Shown: positions 1 to 11,972 of the stretch, in pieces
How the letters are laid out: each line of letters opens with the position of its first letter
How positions within the stretch are numbered: the first letter of the stretch is position 1
Source of the DNA: Cladochytrium replicatum
Lineage: Eukaryota; Chytridiomycota; Chytridiomycetes; Cladochytriales; Cladochytriaceae
Length of the DNA stretch: 64,000 nt
Direction: 5' to 3'
Assembly: GCA_025526935.1 (NCBI GenBank)
Contig: JAHLKD010000029.1
Location: 403,969 to 467,968, forward strand
Translations under genes and position numbers: made by a program
Notes under the pieces: model-generated
Databases searched by the model: none
What the model saw: the letters and a program-made list of their open reading frames with translations, nothing else
Told to the model about the DNA's origin: nothing

Positions 1-365
1 TCCAGTTGACTAATACAGAAGAAAGCGATTGTCAGCATCAAGAAACGGAATGTCGCGTTGCCAATCCCAATCGACCATTCAAAAATCCACTCTGTCGAAC
101 ACTTCCACTCTGAAATCCACTCGATCGATCGACACACACCACCACCACACACTCCAAATATTTGAAGATTACGCACAGCTGCGGGTCTTAGCAGCTGGGT
201 AGCCGCACTGAGCGCAGGTCTTCTTAGCGTTGTGGTAGGCCCGGTGACCGCAGCGCCTGCACAGCGAGTGGGTCTTCCTGTGGCGAGTACCGAAGCTGGA
301 CGTTCCCTTGGTCTTTTGTCACAGAACAGTCAGCCAGAGTTTCATACGCAACGTTCACTTACCAT
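1..365 (-). CDS. RPL37: 60S ribosomal protein eL37, 5' part, runs off the window
   Basis: Structural protein of the large ribosomal subunit with a C4 zinc finger that binds rRNA. The model is complement(<1..9, 177..312, 363..365). Exon 1 is only the ATG, followed by GTAAGT. Exon 2 encodes [20 protein letters not shown], then [19 protein letters not shown] and AAKTRS. This is the family signature, with finger cysteines in CRRCG and CAQCG. Exon 3 resumes with the conserved F-N-W and is cut by the window edge, so roughly the last 40 residues are missing. A start codon split off by an intron is common in ribosomal protein genes. Codon phase is consistent across both introns. The upstream side is odd: Copia-derived sequence begins about 25 bases from the ATG. 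The identification is secure. Confidence 0.95.
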
Positions 366-384
366 GTCGAGTTGTTTGTGGTGC

Positions 385-1310
385 TAAACTGGACCCAGCC
401 ACTTGTGGGAAAGAAAACGAGGTGTGCCTGTGGCACAGACCCGTGGGAAAATGGAGCAACTCAAGACCAGCAATTAGTGGGCAATGCACGAAGAGATTCA
501 AGGCGCCTAGTCACACAGGGATACTTGCAGCAGTATGGTCGCCGTTTCACGGCAATTTACTGCCCATTCATGAATCATACAACTTACTGTTTGCTCACCG
601 TTTGCTTGCCATCACAAATTCGAATGGACCAGATGACTTAACAGCATATCTCTAGGGGACTCTGGATCACAAATTGGATGGAGCTACCTGAAAGACTCAC
701 CAGTCCGGGCAGACTCACAAATGCTGCTGTCAAGCTCAAATGCCCTCTCTATGGACTCAAGCAAAGCGCAGCCTCTTGCCTCACAGACTATCTTTACATC
801 GACAAATCAAGTTCATCGGAACTCCCAAAGCAGTGGAAACAACAAAGAATCTACTCGCAGCAAAACTCGAAATCAAGGACCTCTGCAAGACCAAATTCTG
901 TTCGGGGCCGCAGATGAGCACATCAATAGCGGCACTTCACGGAACACCGACCACATTATGTAGCTGGGGTCTGTGACGTGCTACGTGCAGTTTTGAACTT
1001 GTGACCTGCATCTGCAGACCAATGATCTCTTGCCCTGACTAGTAGGCTCACAGCAAATGCAGTGTCTGGTCTGGTAGTCATGGCCAGATAGAGCAAGAAA
1101 CTGATTGCAACTGTGTACAGATATTCAAGTTCTGCATTCATCAAATCCACACCGGACAAACACATTGCACCAAAGTTCTCCTTCACCAGCCATCTTAACG
1201 TAAGTGCTGTCGTGCTGGAGGAAAATGTCACTGACTTACCAACCAAAACTCTTCACAGGCAGAAACACAGAGATCTCTGCTGGAAGAATGGGATGTGAAG
1301 TCTACAAGAC
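385..1310. mobile_element. Degenerate Ty1/Copia retrotransposon pol remnant with an internal inversion
   Basis: Several short frames resemble Copia reverse transcriptase and RNase H. On the plus strand near 385-560 there is a piece ending RRLVTQGYLQQYG, matching the usual ARLVAQGF-QQYG stretch. YGLKQS follows near 760, and TKTLHRQKHRDLC near 1240-1280 resembles the end of RNase H. Between them, about 960-1165, the match FLLYLAMTTRPDTAFAVSLL (the LLYLA-TRPDIAFAV motif) reads on the minus strand. The element is therefore rearranged as well as full of stops and frameshifts, and nothing in it could be translated as a working polyprotein. No LTR pair was identified. Confidence 0.75.
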
Positions 1311-2395
1311 CTGCAATCTGGGAACCCTGGGCGGATGGCACCTCTCGTGATCGCCTGGCCTGATTCCTTTCCGGTCTACCATTGAGTGATTTGTAGGAGG
1401 ATTTGTTGGATCAGATTGTTGCATTATACAAGTTACTGGACTCTATTACAGCCACTTTAACGACTATACACAAACACACTACAATATAACATATAACTGG
1501 CGCCATCCAGGGAGTTCTCAATATGGTGCGCAGAGTGACCTGTCAGTTGGTAACATTTGTTTACTTGGGATGAGTAATATGTATATATGATGGTGAGAAC
1601 GCGTACTTGTCTTCTATGATGCTACCACATTTGGTAATATTTATGTTATCAAGGGATCACATAACAGAAGGTTGGTGATGCATGGTCTGTCATTACTAGC
1701 ATTGTCCAAACTCAAAATCGAAGTGCTTCAAAAATGCTTTTATACTTCAACCTGATGGAAATGTGATGGAAAGAAGGAAACATTGGATCATCAATGTTTT
1801 ACTGGAACCTTCATGTTGTTTCTGATCTGTTTAAACACAGGCCATCATCCATTAAGGCAACAAAACTCATAAATTTAAAGTCACACATTGAGTAATACTT
1901 CACTGATGCAATCAAAAAGTTACCTTTCATCAATTTAGTGAGAATGTTGTTCATGCATCCGATCCTGCTGTGTCCAGCCTGGTGTGTGTATAAGCTACAT
2001 ACAAGAAGCAGCAAATTTCAAGGTGCCATGAGCAGGCTGAGTAGCTCCGAGCTTTGCTGGGAGGGCTTTCCATTCTCAAAGCAAACTCAGACTTGGCCAG
2101 GCTGCTCATTTTTGTGTGCTTTGAGTCATTCGAGCTTCTGGTTGGAGCAAACATCAGGACACGGTTAAGGCAACTGAAAACTCAGACAAGCATATGTGTC
2201 ACAAGGCAAACTCTGTGAGGCGGAGCTACTGTATCTTGATGCTCTCAAAGGTTTTAGTAGTCTGTCTGGCAATGGCTATCCAGACACTCTCTCAGTTCTC
2301 AACAACCTCGCCAACCATTGAAACACCCAACAAAAACAGCCGCCTCCATGTTAACCCTTTAAGTGTAAGGCAGCCTCCAACACAGGATAGTCACC
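1311..2395. other. No gene seen; AT-rich, probably retro-element tail
   Basis: Only short, unconvincing open frames occur here. The stretch 1380-1500 has a CA-rich block (cacaaacacactaca) just after the Copia RNase H remnant and could be LTR-derived, but no matching second copy is present in the window. I see no coding signal in 1500-2395. Confidence 0.4.
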
Positions 2396-2760
2396 TCTTG
2401 ACACACGAAAGTGAAATCTACAAGGTCCCTGAATGCAATGAGAGCCAGCAAAACGACATGACCAGATCAACAAAAACATTCTCTGTCATCTGAAAAACAA
2501 CCATGGAAGTATTACCTGGTCACTTGGACTGTTTGACAACGTCTTGAAGGGACAGCAGAATTAGAATTTTGGCTCACTGGAGAAACAGTGTTCAATCCTG
2601 ATGTACCATGGTGTTCATGCTGAAGACATTTCAGGCAATCTTTACTCCAAAAACTGCAAAAACTGTGAAGTCAAATGAGATGTAGCTTTTACAATTCAAA
2701 GCTGAACGAGTTCTGTCATACCAGCTTTATAGTCGATCAGCTAAAGTCTTGACATTTGTG
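2396..2760 (+). mobile_element. Internally decayed hAT transposase relic
   Basis: On the plus strand the reading around 2590-2700 contains FNPDV, LKTFQ and TPKTAKTVK. These match the N-terminal third of the larger hAT transposase on the minus strand at about 63.3-63.7 kb (FNPDVAW, LKTFQPNYTPKTAKTVKQNE). Nucleotide similarity extends upstream to about 2400, including the shared strings ggaagtatt and gaattttggctc. It has in-frame stops and is clearly a dead partial copy of the same family in the opposite orientation. Confidence 0.65.
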
Positions 2761-2980
2761 CTCGAGTTGCAAAACGTTGCCAGGATTCTTGTCCCTGACT
2801 GAATGTTCTAAGGAAACAAACATCAAGGTTTCGATGACGTCTCTATTCTAAAAAGTGCTCCATCCTTGCAAACATTTATATACGCTGTGACCCAAATATC
2901 AACAAAAAAGCGATTCCAAAAAGCAGCTTTATTGCAATAATCCGCAAAACAAAAAGTGGATGCATTTTCAGTCGCTGAAA

Positions 2981-3741
2981 TTAGCCGTAGCGGAAGCCCA
3001 TCAAGAAAGCGGCTGAGAACCCAGCGGCGCTCTATAAAAGCAAGAAAGCCACAGAATTAACATATATTCACACTAGATTTCCACACGATGCACTTACGGG
3101 CATGTCGGTGGTCAACACATGGATAAACCTACAAACACAAAAAGCGATGTCAAATCAAGTGCGGATAAGATTGCCAGTTCTTAGTTACCTTGCGGTTCCG
3201 ACTTGGACATCTTTGGTGGTGAGTTTTCCGTCCTTGTCAAGGTCAAGTGGGCCAATGATGATGCTTTCGACACGGGGCCAGTTGATTTTGAGAATATCCG
3301 CATAGACGAGGGCTATTTCACACATAACATGTCGTTAAAGTTTTGATGCTCTCAATGAAGATTTCGGGAATACCTTGGATGCTCATGAAGCCAAGGCCGA
3401 CAATGAGCCCACCCCTAAGGAACAATAAACGCTTGGTCAATAACTGACATCAGAGTGACCCATTTCATCAACGTACGTTTTAGCGAGTTTTTTTGCAGCA
3501 AACCCCGAGCAGGCACCAAAGACGGTTGCCATTCCGATTTCGGAGTACTTTGCGGGGTCTGTAGAGATAGCGGATGGGTTTGTCGATGAGGCAACGAGCG
3601 ATTGAGCTGCAGCAGCTGTCTGCGTGACAGCAGGAGGTGCGGTGTTGTTCTGGGCTACATCAACAACAAACCCAAGGGTGTACTCCAGTAATTAGCCAGC
3701 TGATGCGGTGTTATACCACTCGGTTTACCCTTGTCAGCCAT
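2981..3741 (-). CDS. FUN14-domain protein (outer mitochondrial membrane / mitophagy family)
   Basis: Six exons: complement(2981..3031, 3098..3128, 3189..3312, 3374..3414, 3477..3654, 3729..3741), giving 145 residues with consistent phase. After a short Ala/Gln/Ser-rich N-terminus come GMATVFGACSGFAAKKLAK and GLIVGLGFMSIQALVYADIL, the glycine-rich membrane segments of the FUN14 family. A polar GPLDLDKDGKLTTKDVQ loop follows, and the protein ends in the family-typical FSAAFLMGFRYG before the stop. Family members such as FUNDC1 sit in the outer mitochondrial membrane, and FUNDC1 is a mitophagy receptor. No FUNDC1-type YxxL LC3-interacting motif is seen at the N-terminus, so a receptor role is not supported here. 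The gene is divergent from SEC26, with 266 bases between the starts. Confidence 0.88.
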
Positions 3742-4007
3742 GTCGGTGTTCAGACTCGTCGCCTCAAATTTCAACGTGGCAGTGAACGAGAACGTTAACC
3801 GCCGATAAACATCCAAACGGAGAACACTCTCGACGTCCGCTCGCCCCCTTCGCTACTTCGGACCTGAACTGAACCGGACCGGCTCTTCTTCGCCAGCGTC
3901 ACATTCCTTTGACATTCGTCTTGACGCGTTGGAACCAATTTCAGTTGCGACCTGAGATCCCCAACATCACCAATTTGCTCCCCATTTCGACGACATTATA
4001 GCTGATT
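3742..4007. promoter_or_regulatory. Divergent intergenic promoter, FUN14 gene / SEC26
   Basis: These 266 bases separate the two divergent start codons and must hold both 5' untranslated regions and both promoters. No TATA box or named factor site stands out. Confidence 0.5.
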
Positions 4008-7000
4008 ATGGCTGCACCAGAGTCTTCCGTTGCTTACACCGTCATCCAGGCAGATGGTACGTGTGCAATTTGGAATGACACTGAGCTGGGCTTTTTGGTG
4101 TTTGGAAATATAACGTACATGCTGATATTATCTTGCCATTCTAAAGATGACAAAGACCAGCCGAGCATTCAGGACCTCCGCTCACAACTAGAGAACGGGA
4201 AGGACCCGCAAAAGATTGAAACGATGAAGAAGGTCCTTCTCCTCATGCTCAACGGCGACCCAGCTCCACAACTGCTGATGCACATCATCCGATTTGTTGT
4301 GCCCTCCAAAAATAAGCAGCTCAAAAAGCTCTTGCTCATTTACTGGGAGATTTGCCCAAAACACAACCCCGACGGCAAACTGAAGCAAGAGATGATTTTG
4401 GTCTGGTGCGTTAGCGTGACGAGTAGATTTATTCTACTGCTGAATTTATTTGCAGCAACGCTCTTCGAAATGATCTTCAGCACCCCAATGAGTTTGTGAG
4501 AGGGATGACCCTTCGATTTTTGTGCAAGCTCCATGAAGCAGAGCTGCTTGAGCCTCTTGTTCCCGCCGTCAGGACTTGCCTGGTAATCTCTTACAAAAAT
4601 CATGTAATAATCGTCTAAACACAATACCTAATATCCAGGAACACCGTCACGCTTACGTTAGAAAGAACGCCGTGCTCGCCATTTATGCCATCTACAAAAG
4701 CTTTGACTATTTCATTCCTGACGCGCCGGAACTTATCGCTCAACATTTGTCTGGGGTACAGCCAAAATAATGATTACTTTACTTCTCTCTCAAGATGTTT
4801 TCTCCCAGGAATCGGATCAGAATGCCAAACGCAACGCGTTCATGATGCTAATCAATGTGAAGCCTGCCCTCGCCGTGACATATCTCAATTCGGTCTGGTC
4901 CCAAGTCACATCGACCTTTGATGAACTCATGCAGCTTGCTGCGATTGAATTGATCCGAAAAGATTGCCGATTCCCCACCGCAGACAAGGGGAAGTATATG
5001 CAGTGTCTTGTTGCGTTGCTGTCCAGCTCTGCACCCGCTGTCAAATACGAAGCTGCAAACACACTTGTGGCTCTTACCTCCACCTCGAATGCAGTGAAAG
5101 GTATGATATTGCGATCAAATTGTTCATTATTTATTGATTTTACCTGTATCTTTTGTGCTCAGCTGTCGCACAATCATACATTGAACTGATCTTGAAGGTT
5201 TCTGACAACAATGTAAAGTTGATTGTCCTCGACAGACTCAGTGAACTCCGCGAGAAGCACGATAAAGTGATCGACGATCTCGTAATGGACATTTTGCGAG
5301 TTCTTGGAAGGTACGATCGAGCATTGAAGAACTATGGTCAAAAAATCAAAAGCTTCCTGCGGTTAGCCCCGATATTGATGTGCGGAAAAAGTGCTTGAAC
5401 ATTGCGATGGAAATGGTCTCAAGCCGCAACGTGGACGAAGTTGTGGGTTTCTTGAAGAAGGAACTTGTCAAAACTCACGATCAAGAATACGAAAAGGTGG
5501 GAGCCATATTTGCAGTTCGTATTGAAAATTTCCAACAGACTATGTTAAGAACAATGAGTACCGCCAGCTCTTGATCCAGTCGATTCACCAGTGTGCCATC
5601 AAATTTTCTGAAGTGGCAGCCAATGTCGTGCATGTTCTTATGGAGTTCCTCGGAGAGAGCAACGCTTCTTCAGCTGTCGATGTCGTTGCTTTTGTTCGCG
5701 AGGTGGTCGAAAAGTTCCCTCATTTGCGCCAGAGCATCATTGTCAAACTTCTGGAGACGTTCAATGAAATGAAGACTGGAAGAGTAGTCCGTGGCGCTCT
5801 TTGGATCATCGGAGAGTTCGCACTTGACATACCTTGTATGATTTCGGGCCAGCTGTCCGTACACGTTCACTAATTATTGTTTCGTACTTCAGCCATCGAA
5901 GAGGCAGTTCGACAATTTCGTACTGGCTTGGGTGAGATTCCCATCTTGGCATCTGAACAGGTACGGTATGCATTTCTGAGCTTAGTGGTCCAACCCTGAC
6001 TTTTAATAGCGAGCACTGGAGGAGCAAAACGAAGACGGCGAGACTAAGTCCGCCTCTGCAAAATCACCAGAAAAGTCCGCCAGGCGAGTTTTAGCCGATG
6101 GAACTTACGTGACCGAAAGTGCTTTCTCGGGGTCAGCCAAAGGAGCGATAGACACCAAAAACAGCAGAAACCAGTTGCGCGGTAAGTATCGAAAATTGAT
6201 ATAACCGATTGTTCATTGATGCGCGATTGTGTTCCAGGCTTCATTCTTAACGGAGACTACTTTTTGGGTTCGGTCCTCTCCACTGCCTTGACCAAACTCG
6301 TGTTGCGTTATGGTGATTTCACCTCTGATCACGCACGCGTAAATGAGCTCAAGGCTGAGGTAAGAACGTTAATTGTGTAATTGTTTATTTTTTTTGACCC
6401 TAGAATTGCCGATTAGGCAATGTTGATCATGACCAGCATCATCCGCGTCGGTCGCTCCGAATTCCCCACCTCCCCAATCGACGAAGACTCTCACGACCGC
6501 ATCATGGCGTGCCTCCGTGTTCTCGCCTCCGTCCCAGCCGAAGGTGTTCTTCGCGAGGTCTTTGTCGAGGAATGCCACAAAGCGTATGCCCTTCTTGTGC
6601 AGGAGGAGCAGAAGAAGGAGCAGAAGAACAAGGCTGCTGAGGCTGTGAGGAAGGGTAAAGCAGTCAAGGTCCAGGTGGACGACGCGATCGTGTTCAGGCA
6701 TTTGAAGAGCAAGCGTGCTGTCGGCGATGCATCTGATGAGGTTGGTGGCATTGTTCACTCCCAGGCTTAAATGATTAACCTTTATGATCGTTAAGTACGA
6801 GCTTGACCTCACCCGAGCAACTGGACAGAACGAGCGTTCTGACGATTACATCTCAAAGTTGAGTCGTGTTGTCCAACTCACTGGTAATTGTTTCGATCGT
6901 TGATATGATCGGGTTTCTAACTTTTGTTCAGGATTCTCTGATTCCGTTTATGCTGAGGCATATGTCAATGTCCACCAATACGACATTTTGCTTGGTGAGA

Positions 7001-7888
7001 TTTGAAGGTTCTTTTTGACGAAAAGGGTTGAATTTTACCCTGTAGATGTTCTTATTGTTAATCAAACCAACGAGACACTGCAAAACTTGACACTCGAGTT
7101 CTCGACACTCGGTGACCTCAAGCTGGTCGAACGTCCCGCTCCTCACACTCTGGGTCCCCACGGATTCCACGCAATCAAAGCTAACATTAAGGTATGTTTG
7201 GTGTAAACCAGTATTGATGTAGCCACCTCACTATTTATCTTTCCAGGTTTCTTCAACAGAAACAGGTGTGATCTTTGGTAACATTGTGTACGATGGCCCG
7301 TCTGCTCTGGACATGCACTGCGTCATTCTGAATGACATCCACATCGACATCATGGACTACATCAAACCCGCGTACTGCAACGAGACTCAGTTCCGTTCGA
7401 TGTGGACCGAATTCGAGTGGGAGAACAAGGTTAACGTCAATACGAACATCACGTAAGCTGGTTTTCCCAACATTTTGGGACGCAATGATTGAGATTGTGT
7501 ACAGGGACCTGCGAAAATACTTGGAGCACATCATGAAATCGACCAACATGAGCTGCTTGACCCCTGACCATGCGCTTTCCGGAGAGTGCGGGTTCTTGGC
7601 CGCAAACATGTATGCTCGCAGCATTTTTGGTAAGCGATTTTGTCGGCACTATTTCGATAGCCTGATATCTCTTTTTCAGGTGAGGATGCACTTGCAAACA
7701 TTAGCTTGGAAAAAATTGGGGAGAGCATCACCGGGCACATCCGCATTCGATCAAAAACGCAAGGCATTGCACTGAGTCTTGGTGACAAGGTAAATTGCGC
7801 CGCAACGTGGTACGGGATTGATACTCAAGTTTTTTTCTGTTTCCAGATTACTTTGAGCCAAAAAGCCCAAGCAGCAGCAGCGCCATGA
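4008..7888 (+). CDS. SEC26: Coatomer subunit beta (beta-COP)
   Basis: Structural subunit of the COPI coat, which drives retrograde Golgi-to-ER and intra-Golgi vesicle transport. Nineteen exons join in phase: 4008..4056, 4147..4405, 4456..4582, 4639..4755, 4809..5100, 5163..5310, 5367..5496, 5550..5835, 5893..5960, 6010..6181, 6238..6359, 6417..6740, 6796..6883, 6932..6994, 7046..7191, 7247..7452, 7505..7629, 7680..7789, 7847..7888. They encode 957 residues, close to yeast (973) and human (953). The adaptin-like N-terminal solenoid is clear ([39 protein letters not shown]). The C-terminal coatomer appendage region contains [20 protein letters not shown] and an [14 protein letters not shown] stretch. 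A Lys/Glu-rich helix ([16 protein letters not shown]) lies in the linker. No frame damage was seen. Confidence 0.97.
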
Positions 7889-8179
7889 TAGTTCCTGCAA
7901 ACTTGAATGTGCATGGAAGTGGGCAGCATTCTGCGTTTCTTTCCGTTATAACGTGATCTATAAAATCGATCATGAACCATTCATTTGGTTTCTATGCCCA
8001 TATCTATAAAAGAAGTCATGGTGGACGATACAAAACGAAGTGTCGGAACTTCCAATCAGAAACAGTTAGCAAGCTAGTTCCGGAATGGGACTCATCACTC
8101 CCGCTTTGTATTTGGAAAGTTAAGGTTAAACTACAAGAAAACACCTGCCCAAACAGCACATCAATGTGTACCCCAAACT

Positions 8180-9316
8180 TCAGTTGCCAAGTACTGCGGC
8201 CCTTTCATCGTCCACATCCATATGCTCCACTCTATACATTCCTTCTTCTTTCAGCATCTGCTGAATCAGAATTCTCGACTCCGGATCCGCATCGCTCATG
8301 AAATTCTCCAATGCATCTGCATCTACTTGATTGGGCATCTCTGGATCGGATCCGGAACGTTGCGGAGTGTGAGGTGTTGGAGTTCGAGCTGGAGTGCGTG
8401 CTCGCTTATTCTTTACGCGCTCCCTCATGGCCTGAAATGCTTTAGAGACGCTTTCGTCCCCTGAGTCTGGGTCAATATCCAACTCGATCGATTTCGGTTC
8501 TGGCTTCTTTGTCGTTGGTGAAAATGCTGGTGTTCGAGCAGGATTTGATGTACGCACAATGGGTATGCCAGATCGATCGGTGCGGGAAACTGCGATTGGA
8601 TCGTTCGGATCTTCTGCTGGAATAAATTTTTTTGCTCGAGTCTTCCGCCCGTACGTCTTTACAATCGTCCGATTCTGGACCAACCTATCCACACTCGGCG
8701 TCGCCGTTCGAGCTTTATTCGCTGCCTCCTTCCCGTAAGACCCATCCCCGCTGATGTTTTCATCTTGCCAGACTTCTTCGTCATAGTTCACTCCATCGTC
8801 ATCGTACGGCACCACTTCCAGCCCTCCAATGTTTCGACTGCTTGAACTTGAGCGCGGAACTTCTGACGCTGAAACGGAGCCGTTTCCATTTGGTTTGCTT
8901 GCACGGGCCGCGGCCCCAGCGATGCCTTGCCGAACAGTCGTTCCCTTGCCAACTGCACCAGCTCCACCATTCATCTGTCCCCTCAACCCGACCTCGCTCA
9001 TCGATCCTCCATTCTTCTGTGCGCTCACACCCTTTCCACGTTTTCCTCTCCGTCGGGGTTGGCCCGTTTTTCCTTTCGGTGGCTCGTTTTGGTTCTCTAC
9101 ATCCTCCCCGACCACGTCGTGATCCTGTGTATTCTCATTCGTCACATCCATTGGATCATCGGGCACTGCACCAACTTCGATAGGGGCATCTGGTGTCTTT
9201 TCACCACGCTTCCGCTTCTTTTGGGTCAACAATGGTGCACGGGCTATAAAATTTCGCGCTTCGATATCCTTTTCGAGCAAACCTGAGCCTGAAAGAATTT
9301 CGTGAGCCTCAGACAT
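8180..9316 (-). CDS. Unrecognised, low-complexity basic protein (possibly nuclear)
   Basis: One open frame of 378 residues starting at the ATG at 9314-9316. A start further upstream would have to be a non-ATG codon. I do not recognise a family. The N-terminus is helical (MSEAHEILSGSGLLEKDIEA). It is followed by basic patches KKRKRGEK and PRRRGKRGKG, which could be nuclear localisation signals, then Gly/Ser-rich linkers. The middle carries VKTYGRKTRAKKF. The C-terminal half has a Thr-Pro-Arg repeat region (RARTPARTPTPHTP) with several possible proline-directed phosphorylation sites and an acidic tail. It lies convergent to SEC26 and follows another minus-strand gene. It could instead be a late exon of that gene, but no phase-consistent splice was found. 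Confidence 0.6.
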   Translation of the reverse strand: MSEAHEILSGSGLLEKDIEARNFIARAPLLTQKKRKRGEKTPDAPIEVGAVPDDPMDVTNENTQDHDVVGEDVENQNEPPKGKTGQPRRRGKRGKGVSAQKNGGSMSEVGLRGQMNGGAGAVGKGTTVRQGIAGAAARASKPNGNGSVSASEVPRSSSSSRNIGGLEVVPYDDDGVNYDEEVWQDENISGDGSYGKEAANKARTATPSVDRLVQNRTIVKTYGRKTRAKKFIPAEDPNDPIAVSRTDRSGIPIVRTSNPARTPAFSPTTKKPEPKSIELDIDPDSGDESVSKAFQAMRERVKNKRARTPARTPTPHTPQRSGSDPEMPNQVDADALENFMSDADPESRILIQQMLKEEGMYRVEHMDVDDERAAVLGN

Positions 9317-9455
9317 GATGAGCAAATCTTGGGTTTAAACAAACCAACTCGGACGAAGGTGAGACAACAGGGTCGAAGACCTGCGGATCGAAAGAGGAGA
9401 TGCTCACTGGCCGTTTTCTCGCTGATCTAGTAAGAGTCTGAGGTTGGGAATAAAC

Positions 9456-11569
9456 TCAACTTAACTCGTAAACACCAACCGCACTTAGGTCCTTCCCATC
9501 AAATCGCAGCCACCAACCCCACTCAGTTCGAACATAAGCTAGGTATTGATCTTCTTGAGAATCCACCGAACATCGATTTGCTTGTGATCTCGTTGTCCGC
9601 CGTGTTGTTGATGCACCCATGTAGGTTCTGATATCCCTCGCACCAGCCGGCCGTGCACTCGATTTCTTTGAAGCTGTATCCTCAGTCGACTCAGTGAGGT
9701 CAATCGTTGTCGTTCTGCTCCGTTGTTGAAGAGGGTTGATCCGTTTTACGAGCGCAGAGTGCAACACATATGTCGACGAACCGTACATTGGATCCTTAAG
9801 CAGATCGTAAGCATCCTGTTGAGGTAAGGGAGACGACGGACGAGATGATTCGGTGCAGGAGGACGAGTAAGATGAGTTTTGTGTTGCGTTCTCGACTTCT
9901 GGTGCCAGCGCCAGGTCGAGTGCACTTCTGGAGTTAATGGTACCAAGCAGTGAGAGCAACTCCGTGCGAAGGGCTAGACTGAGTTGAATCAGTTCCGAAT
10001 TTTACCATCTTATTCCAATTCACGCACCGGAGGTTTTTGAAAGTACTTCCTCGGCTCGTGATCTGAGTTTCGCACATATTTCAGTGATTTTGTTCCTTTC
10101 TTCCCGTGTGATCTTGCGATCAGCTCCATGGACAAGAAAAGTAATTGGGTCTTGCTCAATCATGTCCGCCGTTCTATTCAGTACGCTGTCCAATGATTCA
10201 GCCCCCTGCCCAAGAGAATTGTTTATTAGATTTTCTTCTCAGAAGAATTAATGAGATTAAAATGCTTACGCACAGAGTACAATCTTAGGTTCATCAACTG
10301 CCGAGCGCACTCTTGCATTTTCTTATTTGTAGCAGCCTGCTGTGCACGGAGATCCCATCCATGTGGAAACGTCGTTTCAAGAAACTGATTCAGATTCCAA
10401 ACTTTGGATGGGCCGGATAGTTGGTGGAGGATGGCTGAAACTTGTGGCGCGATCTGCGAAAGAATTTGGGTTTCTTCAGAGCTGTGTTGGTGAGCTGAAT
10501 TAGATTCTGCTTCTGCATTTTCTTGCGGTAGTGCGACGCTGACTCTCAATATATCTGGCGGTTTCGAAAGAACTGGAATGGAAGGTGATGACTGCGTTCG
10601 CGGAAGTGGATCAGTATTTGCGGTCTTGCTTAAATAGCTATCGCGCGACATTGTCAACAGGTCTTCTTCATCCTCCTGTGAAGGTTGTCTCGACGCCGTC
10701 AGATAGCGATCAAGTGCGGCATAAAGATCTGAGACAAATGGTTCTTCGGTCCCGACGGCTTTCAAATCCGAAGGATCGCCGTGACATATAGCGCAAAGTT
10801 GAAGTAATTCTGTCATTCCAAATTGTCGCGGAGAATGATTACGCACCGTCGAACGTTCATTTTGCGGTGCTGCATCTTCCTCAACCACCAAGGAGAGTGC
10901 GTTCCACTTTTCACCCTGCACCGAATTTGTGCTCCCTACAAATCCATGTTCAAACGGATTATCCTCTTGCTGTTCTTGGTCTGATCGTGATCTCATCCAC
11001 TCCCAATGTGATTGGCAAAAATCTTCCGGAATGGAATCGAATGGATATCCAAGTTTCTGCTTCAAAACCGAATCCATGAGTCCATAGAACCGCCTCTCTT
11101 CGCCTCCAGTCGCATCAAATAGCTCATCCAGAGAAAGGCACTGTTCCAGATACCGATCGGCGATAGTGAACTGCGTCGAAAAATTCCTACCCCACTCCAT
11201 CGATGCGCGTACTGTATCAACTTGAATATCACCGTCCATGACGTCCGCCGATCCTCCACCTTCCTTTGCAATCGATTCGCACACTTTTTTCCATAGTTCC
11301 AACGATGCCTCCGCAACTCCTTTTACGGCTTCAGTAATCCAACGATCGGCTGCCAACGAAATCGATACGGGCCGTGGTGGGGCGAGCTTTCCAACGTCGC
11401 TGTCGAATATAACACATCGAGTCGAAACAGCAGGGAATGATGCGGTCAAGAAGCCGAGCGATTTTAAGAACGAAAGAGACACTCCGCCGAGACTTGATAA
11501 TCCTTCTACGGTCTTTTCCTCGATCCTGCTCTGTTCGGCCCTCGTCACAGCCCTAGTTCGGCCGGCCAT
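9456..11569 (-). CDS. Unrecognised 663-residue protein
   Basis: Three exons join in phase: complement(9456..9973, 10028..10205, 10274..11569), with donors GTGCGT for both introns. The product starts MAGRTRAVTRAEQSR. It is mostly helical in its first half (WITEAVKGVAEASLELWKKV, DRYLEQCLSLDELFD), has Ser/Pro-rich linkers, and a second helical block in exons 1-2 (QAATNKKMQECARQLMNL, REERNKITEICAKLRSRAEE). The C-terminal part has the sequence WGWWLRFDGKDLSAVGVYEL. I cannot assign a family. The stop lies just past a possible GTTAAG donor, so the true C-terminus may differ. The clean phase and the absence of internal stops over more than 600 codons support a real gene. Confidence 0.7.
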
Positions 11570-11972
11570 TCAGGTTTGATTTACTGCGCCATTTAAATTT
11601 GAGAAAATGGAGTTCTCACGAGGAACGGAGAACGGATCAACGTTTTCGATCGCATCGTTCTGCCAGTCCAACCAAATCCACACAAATCTTCTGGATCACA
11701 ATCACAATATCATTTGACTTCTCTCTGTGCAGAACTTGAGGGCGAACAACAGTTTGTTCTTTCTGACGAACCGAAGGATATCTTTTCCGTTATTCAAATA
11801 GTCCGTAATCATACAAAGAATGATTCCATGAGTGGTTTTGCCTCTGAACGCCTCAAGTATGAGGAATGCTGTCTGTTTCGGCGACTTTACTAGTAGGAAT
11901 CACAATAGAATGATAACTGTACACTAGAGACCCAAAATATCCCAAAAAAGCAAAGGATCATAGTGAGACTAG
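11570..11972. other. Intergenic, nothing recognised
   Basis: This lies upstream of the 663-residue gene and beyond the end of an ankyrin-like pseudogene. It should contain the promoter of the former. No motif stands out. Confidence 0.4.

Noticed and set aside
9403-9456. Extending the 663-residue protein through a 28-base intron to read ELLLDQRENGQ
   Set aside because: The intron would be far shorter than any other in the window; the simpler stop at 9456 was kept.
8180-11569. A single gene joining the two unrecognised minus-strand ORFs
   Set aside because: No splice pair between 9326 and 9456 kept the frame without a stop; two tandem genes are the simpler reading.
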